57,374 bases of DNA. Source: a bacterium. Its GTDB lineage: Bacteria; ARS69. The translations under genes and the position numbers were made by a program. The notes beneath the pieces were generated by a model that did no database searches, was not told where the DNA came from, and saw only the letters and a list, made by a program, of their open reading frames with translations. Within the stretch, counting starts at the first letter, position 1. Every line of letters begins with the position of its first letter. The stretch lies in contig JALGZR010000057.1 in assembly GCA_025774805.1 (NCBI GenBank), forward strand, positions 1 through 57,374, given 5' to 3'. Of the stretch, positions 51,909-57,374 are shown piece by piece.

Positions 51909-53207
51909 CTATTTCCTCGCCAGACGCCAGGCGTAGTCCCTCAGGGTCACGCAGTCGATGTCACCCGTTATGCACAGTGCGGCCCGCTTTCCCTCGGGCC
52001 AGGGGAGCAGCCTCAGCAGAGGGTGGTCCGTCGCCGTGATCCGTCGGATCCAGTCGTCGATCCCGCCATCCCCGAGCTGCCCGGCCGTCAAGTGGGCGGC
52101 GTACTTTGCTGGTTCGTGGCTTCTCCGGCACACGTAACCTCGCTCCTCGAGGGCGAGAACGTGCTCTTCGGCAGCCTTCGGCGGTACGGCCACGAAGGGC
52201 ATGACCAACCCTGGAATGAGATGCGTTTCCCCGCGCAGGCGGAGCCAGGACTCGCCCGAGGAACGCGGGTCCGAACGCGGCAAGTTGTGGATCCCGACAA
52301 CGGCCTGGGGAGGCGCCTGAACTGTTATCTTGATCTCTCCGTGCTCGATTTCGGCGGTCGCCTGAAACTCGCGTCTCGCCCGCCACCAACGGGCAAGGTT
52401 GGCCATCGTCGCGATCCAGATTCCTCCTTCGGCTCGGGCACGGCGGAGCAAGCGATCCAGAGCCTCGCCGCATCGGGAAACGAGCTCCGGGTGGACCTGC
52501 AGAACGAGCAACTCCCCTTTCCGGATAATGTCCTCGAGCATACGTGACCAGATGACCGCGATCTCCTCGGCCGGCAGAGCCAGGAACTCCGCCAAGAGAA
52601 AGTCGTCGGGGAGAGCGACCGGGATCTCGACGACACCACGGCGAGTAAAGGGGAGGGAGACCTCGGGCGGTTTGGGCCGGACCCGGTAGAGGCGCCGAAT
52701 GGGCCCCTGGTCGAAATCCTTCCAAAGATAAACCTGGTTGCTGACGTAGGTGAATCCGGCCCGGTGCGCGGCAAGGGGCGTGTCCTCATTCCACCAGAGA
52801 TAAGGACACCGAAACCCTTCGGGCGAGAAGCCCGCGTCCCGAAAGATCCGCCTCGCCTCGATCATCCCGTCAGTCTGGCCCTCGAGATCGAGTGTTGAGT
52901 GATCGACGTGTGTCAGGCCGTGAACGGCCAGCTCGATCCCTGAGTCCGCAAGTCGCCGCATGATCCGCGGATGGCGGCGGAGCGTCACCGCGGTGACCGG
53001 GAGCGTGGCTGGCACACTGTGGCTGTGAAGAATGCTCTCGTACCTTCGAAGGAGCCGGTCGTATCTCGTCGTCGTGAGGCCGAATGCTCGGAACAGCTTC
53101 CAAGCGCGCATGAGGAGGAACCCCCGGCGGGACGATCGGAACCGTTCGTGTAAGCGGGGCTTCCTCCGTCCGGCTCTCCCGACGGCGGGCGGCTCAGGAG
53201 TGCGCAT
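51909..53207 (-). CDS. Polysaccharide deacetylase-family protein with rearranged motif order
   Basis: A 432-residue protein. Residues about 40-330 form a NodB-like barrel: ELAVHGLTHVDHSTLDLEG holds the metal His pair and EGFRCPYLWWNEDT the RxP-type motif. The usual N-terminal TFDDG motif is absent. Instead GKRAALCITGDIDCVTLRDY, which resembles it, stands at the very C-terminus (near 400-420). The metal Asp may thus come from the far end. The ATG at 53207 has GGGGAG upstream and overlaps the glycosyltransferase gene by 14 bases. It probably trims N- or O-acetyl groups from a glycan made by the neighbouring genes. Confidence 0.8.
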   Translation of the reverse strand: MRTPEPPAVGRAGRRKPRLHERFRSSRRGFLLMRAWKLFRAFGLTTTRYDRLLRRYESILHSHSVPATLPVTAVTLRRHPRIMRRLADSGIELAVHGLTHVDHSTLDLEGQTDGMIEARRIFRDAGFSPEGFRCPYLWWNEDTPLAAHRAGFTYVSNQVYLWKDFDQGPIRRLYRVRPKPPEVSLPFTRRGVVEIPVALPDDFLLAEFLALPAEEIAVIWSRMLEDIIRKGELLVLQVHPELVSRCGEALDRLLRRARAEGGIWIATMANLARWWRARREFQATAEIEHGEIKITVQAPPQAVVGIHNLPRSDPRSSGESWLRLRGETHLIPGLVMPFVAVPPKAAEEHVLALEERGYVCRRSHEPAKYAAHLTAGQLGDGGIDDWIRRITATDHPLLRLLPWPEGKRAALCITGDIDCVTLRDYAWRLARK

Positions 53208-54321
53208 CCAGCTCCCCGTGTCCTCGATGCATGGCGAGCAGATGGCGATAGGCCTGCTCGGTCCGATCCACCACTCGGTCCCAGTTGAATTCTTGGAGGA
53301 TTCTGGGCTTGCCCTGTTCCCCCCGGATTCGGGCCTCTTCGGGATGCTCCGCGACGTAGCGGATCTTGGCGGCAAGATCCTCTACGTCTCCGGTGCGAAA
53401 CGGGTAGCCGATTCCCTCGGCGACTTCGGCATTCTCGGGAATGTCGCTGTAGATCACCGGGCGACCCTGGCCCAGGGCCTCGAGCAAGACGATTGACAGT
53501 CCCTCAATCTCGGAAGGGAATACGAAGGCGCAGCAGTTCTGCATGAACTGCCAGAACTCAGCCCCCGTCTGATACTCGAGGAACAGGATTCGATCGGAAC
53601 CGTACTCGTATATCTTCTCGACATACCTGTGCGTGTATGTGGAGCTACCGATCACAACGAGCCTCTTCGCGATACGGGAGCGGAGGTAAGCCTCGATGGC
53701 GACATGGCATCCCTTGGAGGGATCGAGGCGGCCCGCGAAGAGGACGTAGCCATTGGGGATCAACCCGTGGGCGTCCAGTGCGGCGTGTTCCCGGATGGGA
53801 GGGTAAACGTTGACGCCGTTCGGGATGTAGATGACTCGTCGGCCGTAGCGCCCCTCGTAATACCGCTTCAACGTTTGGGAAACGGCGATCCGGGCGTCCG
53901 GAACCCGCATAAAAACGGTTTCGGCTCTTCGGGCGGCCCACTTAGCGCAAGGGCCCCATTTGGCTCGACGATACGACTGACCGTGGGAAGTCGAGATGAC
54001 CGGGGCATGCCACTTGACGAGAGGGGCGAACAGCGTCGGTTCCACGCTCTGGAAGTGGACGAGGTCGAAGCTCCGGAACCACGCGGCGATCACCGAAAGG
54101 AGCGTGTGGGTCGCCATCTCCAGGGTCTTGGTGCGCAGGGCGGGCAACCGAACGAGCCGGACTCCCTGGTACTCGTTGACGCGCGGGGTGCAATGCGTCC
54201 GACAGAAGACGGTCACGTCATGGCCGCGCTTCGCCAACCGAGTGGCCAACTCTCGGACGTGGGTCTCGACACCGCCGTATGAGACCGGGATTCCTTTGGA
54301 GCCCACCATCCCGACACGCAT
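53194..54321 (-). CDS. Family 4 glycosyltransferase
   Basis: A 375-residue GT-B enzyme. The N-terminal MVGSKGIPVSYGGVETHVRE resembles rhamnosyl/N-acetyl-sugar transferases of surface-polysaccharide loci. RVIYIPNGVN and LFAGRLDPSKGCHVAIEAYL open the C-terminal domain, and FPSEIEGLSIVLLEALGQGR is the E-x7-E nucleotide-sugar motif. Overlaps the deacetylase gene, forming a two-gene unit that converges on the cyclitol-like operon. Confidence 0.92.
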   Translation of the reverse strand: MRVGMVGSKGIPVSYGGVETHVRELATRLAKRGHDVTVFCRTHCTPRVNEYQGVRLVRLPALRTKTLEMATHTLLSVIAAWFRSFDLVHFQSVEPTLFAPLVKWHAPVISTSHGQSYRRAKWGPCAKWAARRAETVFMRVPDARIAVSQTLKRYYEGRYGRRVIYIPNGVNVYPPIREHAALDAHGLIPNGYVLFAGRLDPSKGCHVAIEAYLRSRIAKRLVVIGSSTYTHRYVEKIYEYGSDRILFLEYQTGAEFWQFMQNCCAFVFPSEIEGLSIVLLEALGQGRPVIYSDIPENAEVAEGIGYPFRTGDVEDLAAKIRYVAEHPEEARIRGEQGKPRILQEFNWDRVVDRTEQAYRHLLAMHRGHGELDAHS

Positions 54322-54483
54322 GGGAACGCGCTCCGATGGAGGCCGATCCAGAGCAATCCGGGACGATTCAAGCCTGCAACCGGATCGGACTCAGCACCAT
54401 ATCGTAACACGAAAGACCGGGTTCTATCCGAACGGGGAGATCTGGAGCGGCGATATGCGCTAGCGGGGAGTCGGCCCGAATCC

Positions 54484-54495
54484 CGCCGATCGGCG
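54484..54495. other. Perfect 12-base palindrome
   Basis: CGCCGATCGGCG lies in the 238-base gap between the glycosyltransferase start and the end of the DUF523/DUF1722 gene, inside a wider GGGAG...CTCCC pairing. It could be an operator or part of a terminator for the latter gene. No function can be assigned. Confidence 0.3.
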
Positions 54496-54559
54496 CTGCT
54501 CCCGGGGTCACCGAGGAGGATAGACTCGCTGTGCTCATGCGGTCCCAGAACCGACCGAC

Positions 54560-55549
54560 TCAGACGTGATTCCGGATCATCAGCTCCTTCGGGTGCGGCT
54601 CCAGATAGCGCTGACCTTGGAGGTACTCGACGCCCCGCAGCTCGACGTAGTGGCGGATGAGCGTGATCGGCACGACGAGCGGCACGTAGCCCGAACGGTA
54701 GTCCTCAATGGCACGCCGGATCTTCTCGCGCGTGTCCCCGTCGAGAACGTCGCGGAGGTAGCCGCTCATGTGCTCGAGCACGTTGACGTGCTTCCTCTTC
54801 GTGGCGGGCACCGCGAGGGTTCGCATGTACCGCTCCCGGTAGCTCTCCGCGAGCTCCTCCCGTCCGGAGTCCTTCTGCGAGGCGACCAGACGTCCGAGCT
54901 CCGTGTAGCCCTCCTGGTCGTGGGAAAGCAGAAGGTACTTCTCCCCGGTGTGGAACCTCACGAGGTCTCCCCGGGACCACTTCTCTCGGAAGAGCCTCTG
55001 CAGGCGATGGTAACCGAACACCCGGTCGAAGAAGTTCTCGCGGATCGCGGGATCGTGCAGGCGCCCTTCCTCCTCGGCGGGCAGGAGGGGGAGCTCCTCG
55101 AGCAGCACGGAGGCAAAGATCCCCTGGCCGGTCTTGGTGGGCACCCCGTTCTCGTCGTAGACCCGCACGCGCTCCATCCCGCAGGAGGGAGACGCGCGCT
55201 TCAAAAGATAACCGGAGAGGTCGAGCCGCCTCAGCTCGGACGACTTCGTGCGGGAGTACGCGATCATGGCATCGGTGTGGTCGGCGCCGCTCCGGTTGGC
55301 CACGAGGCGGACGGAGCCCTCGGATCCCGCGAGACGAAGGGTCTCGCGCGGCACCCCGAGCCCGATGTCGACCTCGGGGCAGACGGGAACGAACCGGAAG
55401 AACTGACCGAGGGTCCCCAGGATGAATCGGTCCCGCTTGTGAGATCCGTCGTATCGGACCTCTTCCCCGAGCAGGCAGGCGGAAATGCCGATTCGGATCT
55501 CGTCGTCGGACTCTGGGTGTACACCGACGAACGCGAGGTCCCGGGTCAT
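54560..55549 (-). CDS. DUF523 (TudS-like) / DUF1722 two-domain protein
   Basis: A 329-residue protein. The N-terminal DUF523 domain has three conserved cysteines, GISACLLGEEVRYDG, VPVCPEVDIGLGVPRE and ASPSCGMERV, the pattern that holds a 4Fe-4S cluster in thiouracil desulfidase (TudS). The C-terminal DUF1722 domain has YHRLQRLFREKW, FHTGEKYLLLSHD and KHVNVLEHMSGYL. Domain order matches the YbgA type of Gammaproteobacteria. Start ATG at 55549 has CGGAG eight bases upstream; the frame continues to 55612 without support. A strong promoter lies about 184-212 bases upstream. The biological role of the fusion is not established. Confidence 0.88.
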   Translation of the reverse strand: MTRDLAFVGVHPESDDEIRIGISACLLGEEVRYDGSHKRDRFILGTLGQFFRFVPVCPEVDIGLGVPRETLRLAGSEGSVRLVANRSGADHTDAMIAYSRTKSSELRRLDLSGYLLKRASPSCGMERVRVYDENGVPTKTGQGIFASVLLEELPLLPAEEEGRLHDPAIRENFFDRVFGYHRLQRLFREKWSRGDLVRFHTGEKYLLLSHDQEGYTELGRLVASQKDSGREELAESYRERYMRTLAVPATKRKHVNVLEHMSGYLRDVLDGDTREKIRRAIEDYRSGYVPLVVPITLIRHYVELRGVEYLQGQRYLEPHPKELMIRNHV

Positions 55550-55891
55550 GCCGGATCTCCGGAGGACGACTCCGCGGGCAGAACGGACGGACCGGCTCCG
55601 CGGGGTGCGCACGAGGGACGAGGGAATTGCCGGGGCGGAGTCGCCGCCAGCCTTGGCCTCAAACGCGGCAACGGGCGGAGAACCCGAGAGCTCCCCACCC
55701 GCGCCGGTGCTCGGAGGTATGCGAGCACTTCCAATCTAGACGGCCTCTAGCCCAATGTCAAGCCTTCCCAGAATCCGCTAGATCCGGTGGAGATGAGGGA
55801 AGATTCGGCACTTTTTTGCCTTCTTCGGGATTGCTCGGCGATTGCTCGCCACCCGGGAAGCCGGAGGGCAAGAAAAACCGTCCGGCGTGCG
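55550..55891. other. 342-base intergenic region
   Basis: It holds the promoter at 55733-55761 and a long leader of about 175 bases before the DUF523/DUF1722 gene. Near 55829-55848 there is a short direct repeat (GATTGCTCG twice, two bases apart). I see no coding signal, RNA gene or clear terminator in the rest. Confidence 0.5.
55733..55761 (-). promoter_or_regulatory. Strong sigma70-type promoter
   Basis: On the minus strand TTGACA (55761-55756), a 17-base spacer and TAGATT (55738-55733). The -35 is perfect and the -10 matches 4 of 6 including the key A2 and T6. It is the best consensus promoter I saw in the window and points to the DUF523/DUF1722 gene. A predicted start near 55726 leaves a leader of about 175 bases. 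Confidence 0.75.
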
Positions 55892-56326
55892 TCAGGGGGT
55901 GTGCACCTCCTCGGTCCCCTCCCCTCCGCCGGCCGTGCTGTCGGCCGATTCCGGCATCAAGGAGCGCGGCGGAATCCGGCGACCCTGGTGGCAGGTGAAG
56001 CAGGTGATGACCTCCTCCTCCCCCGGAAACCAGAGATCGTTGATCTCGCGGGTCATCCCCATCATCTCGCGCGCGACCACCTTCAACGGCACGTAGTCGG
56101 AAGCGAAATCGCGGAGGATGTGACAGTCGCGGCACCGGACCCCGAGGGCTTCGTTGAACGATTTCATGTACCGCCGCGCGGCGGGCAGACCCATCCCCGG
56201 ATCCAAGATCTCGACGTTCTCGAGCTGAAAGCCGGTTCCGAGCTCCCGTTCCGCCCCGGACAAGGGAAGGGCCGCGATCGCGGCCCCCACCAGCACACCG
56301 AGGATTATCGATCTCAGGTTCTCGAT
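55892..56326 (-). CDS. Diheme c-type cytochrome (reaction-centre cytochrome-like), possible ATC start
   Basis: About 144 residues. Two haem motifs, GVRCRDCHILR and ITCFTCHQGR, sit in the arrangement MKSFNEALGVRC ... KVVAREMMGMTREIND seen in the reaction-centre cytochrome-like family of exported small cytochromes. The in-frame stop is at 56345-56347. Between it and the first NTG-type start with any support (GTG at 56296) the frame reads a normal signal sequence, KIENLRSIILGVLVGAA. A GAGGAG site stands 5 bases before ATC at 56326, which would begin this signal. The GTG start would remove the charged N-region. Probably a periplasmic electron carrier. Confidence 0.8.
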   Translation of the reverse strand: MENLRSIILGVLVGAAIAALPLSGAERELGTGFQLENVEILDPGMGLPAARRYMKSFNEALGVRCRDCHILRDFASDYVPLKVVAREMMGMTREINDLWFPGEEEVITCFTCHQGRRIPPRSLMPESADSTAGGGEGTEEVHTP

Positions 56327-56344
56327 CTTCGCTCCTCGCTCACT

Positions 56345-57374
56345 CTATCGGTACATGGCCTTGATCTGGCCCCAGCTCGCGGGCTCGATCGAGATGATAC
56401 TACTGCAGGGCAGGTCGCAGGTCGTCTCGTTCGCGCCCCGGTTGAGCAAGCCGGGCACGCCCTGGAAGCAGTTCGAGTTCGCGTCGAGGCTGCACACCTT
56501 GAGGCTGTATACGACGGGGATCGCCTCGCAGTACTCGGGTACGTAGTCGTCTTCGTCCGATCGGAGGTTTCCGGGGCTCGAGCTGAAGGAATCCCGGCAG
56601 TTGTTCCCCTCGACGACATCCTCCGCGGTGTTGGTGGAGTCGATGTGCGCGGACGTGCAGTGAATGGTCGGTCGCCCGGTCCCCGTGGAGGAGCTCCCCT
56701 TTCGGCAGCGGATCGCGGCCCCCTCGAGGGTATTCGTGATGATGGTTCCGGCGATCTGGGCGATGTCGATGATCCCCACCGCCGCCACGGTCATTCCCCC
56801 CCCGGGGCGACCGGATCCGGCCGTGCCGCGGCACCGATCGATGGTGTTGTTCAGGATATCCGAGCGGGGGCTCAGGCCGGCGTTTGACGTGTTCGAGTGG
56901 AGCGCGACCCCGCCTCCCTCGTCAGCGACACACGTCGAGACGATGTTGCGAGTGAAAGTGGCCTCGGTCCGGAAGAGGTACGCTCCGCCGCCCATGGAGT
57001 CGGACTGACAGTCGGTGAAGCGTACGAGATCGACGGTCCCGAAGGAGCCGACGTCATTCCCGCCGCTGGCGGCGGCCAATCCACCCCCGGATCCGACGGC
57101 ATCGCAGTTCGTGAAGGCGGCTCGACTGCTCGAGGCGATCGGTCCACTGCCGAGAACCGAGAACACCGAGGAATTCAAGTATACCCCACCTCCGGATTGG
57201 CCGGAGTGGCAGCCCTCGAAGCGACAGTCCAGAAGCGTGATGTCGGAGAACGTGAAGACCGCCATGCCCCCGCCGTCGTTGGCCGAGGTGCAGTCGACGA
57301 ATCGGTCATCCTCGAAGGTGGCGACCGAACGGTCCCGAACGTACACACCTCCTCCGAAGGCCCCGAAGCAGTCG
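56345..57374 (-). CDS. Right-handed beta-helix surface protein (partial, runs off the window)
   Basis: The frame is open from the right edge to TAG at 56345-56347; 342 residues are visible and the start lies outside. Repeats of the type FVDCTSANDGGGMAVF, FEGCHSGQSGGGVYL, FTNCDAVGSGGGLAA and FTDCQSDSMGGGAYL are turns of a parallel beta-helix like those of polymorphic outer-membrane or pectate-lyase-like proteins. The C-terminus has clustered cysteines (NNCRDSF, EYCEAI, KVCSLD, TTCDLPC) and no Por-type tail. It lies 18 bases upstream of the cytochrome's probable start on the same strand, so the two may be co-transcribed. Confidence 0.75.
   Translation of the reverse strand, partial: DCFGAFGGGVYVRDRSVATFEDDRFVDCTSANDGGGMAVFTFSDITLLDCRFEGCHSGQSGGGVYLNSSVFSVLGSGPIASSSRAAFTNCDAVGSGGGLAAASGGNDVGSFGTVDLVRFTDCQSDSMGGGAYLFRTEATFTRNIVSTCVADEGGGVALHSNTSNAGLSPRSDILNNTIDRCRGTAGSGRPGGGMTVAAVGIIDIAQIAGTIITNTLEGAAIRCRKGSSSTGTGRPTIHCTSAHIDSTNTAEDVVEGNNCRDSFSSSPGNLRSDEDDYVPEYCEAIPVVYSLKVCSLDANSNCFQGVPGLLNRGANETTCDLPCSSIISIEPASWGQIKAMYR

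Noticed and set aside
1-57374. tRNA genes, CRISPR arrays, insertion sequences, prophage
   Set aside because: No cloverleaf-like sequence, regularly spaced repeat, transposase or phage protein was recognised by reading. A tRNA or covariance search would be decisive.

Overview
The window is GC-rich, densely packed bacterial DNA with many 4-base ATGA/GTGA start-stop overlaps. Two large secreted propeller proteins end in FlgD/Por-type (type IX-like) C-terminal tails. With the class II photolyase, DUF6599, the diheme reaction-centre-type cytochrome and the beta-helix protein, this suggests an uncultured FCB-group or neighbouring lineage (for example Eisenbacteria-like). The phylum is inference. 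I saw no tRNA, rRNA, CRISPR array, transposase or phage gene.

Region 1 (about 369-21491, + strand) is one long catabolic operon. It encodes a fused indolepyruvate:ferredoxin oxidoreductase alpha subunit/flavoprotein, IorB, two hydantoinase/acetone-carboxylase-type subunits, an acyl-CoA dehydrogenase, a two-part B12 mutase, a class III CoA-transferase, a three-subunit molybdenum hydroxylase, a HisC-like aminotransferase, a 3-hydroxyacyl-CoA dehydrogenase/enoyl-CoA hydratase fusion and a thiolase. Read together the genes map step by step onto tryptophan -> indolepyruvate -> indoleacetyl-CoA/indoleacetate -> oxindole acetate -> (2-aminophenyl)succinate -> its CoA ester -> (2-aminobenzyl)malonyl-CoA -> 2-aminocinnamoyl-CoA -> 2-aminobenzoyl-CoA + acetyl-CoA, the logic of the Iaa pathway known from anaerobic indoleacetate degraders.

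Region 2 (21633-25237, +) holds a Tat lipoprotein with an aldo/keto-reductase fold and Fe-S motifs, a DUF6599-like exported protein and a class II photolyase. Region 3 (25244-31236, -) is a TolC / membrane-fusion / RND efflux operon. Region 4 (31363-36649) has two divergent secreted beta-propeller proteins. Region 5 (36781-43517) has a truncated sodium:solute symporter, a small zinc-ribbon protein, a sugar ABC importer without its ATPase, a GT-C glycosyltransferase and a GH4 family protein.

Region 6 (43756-54321) is the most unusual. A FecR/VWA-like lipoprotein is translationally coupled to a phosphoglycosyl transferase. Next comes a tightly overlapping five-gene unit: cupin, a degenerate ROK domain fused to a 2-epi-5-epi-valiolone-synthase-like sugar-phosphate cyclase, an intact ROK kinase, a DeoR sensor domain without a helix-turn-helix, and a 2H phosphoesterase. 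A GT4 glycosyltransferase and a polysaccharide deacetylase converge on it. It looks like a C7-cyclitol-type pathway next to surface-glycan genes.

Region 7 (54560-57374, -) has a DUF523(TudS-like)-DUF1722 protein with a strong sigma70 promoter, a diheme cytochrome whose best start is a non-standard ATC, and the end of a beta-helix protein that runs off the window. Two related inverted-repeat elements lie immediately after stop codons at about 79-255 and 37259-37328.
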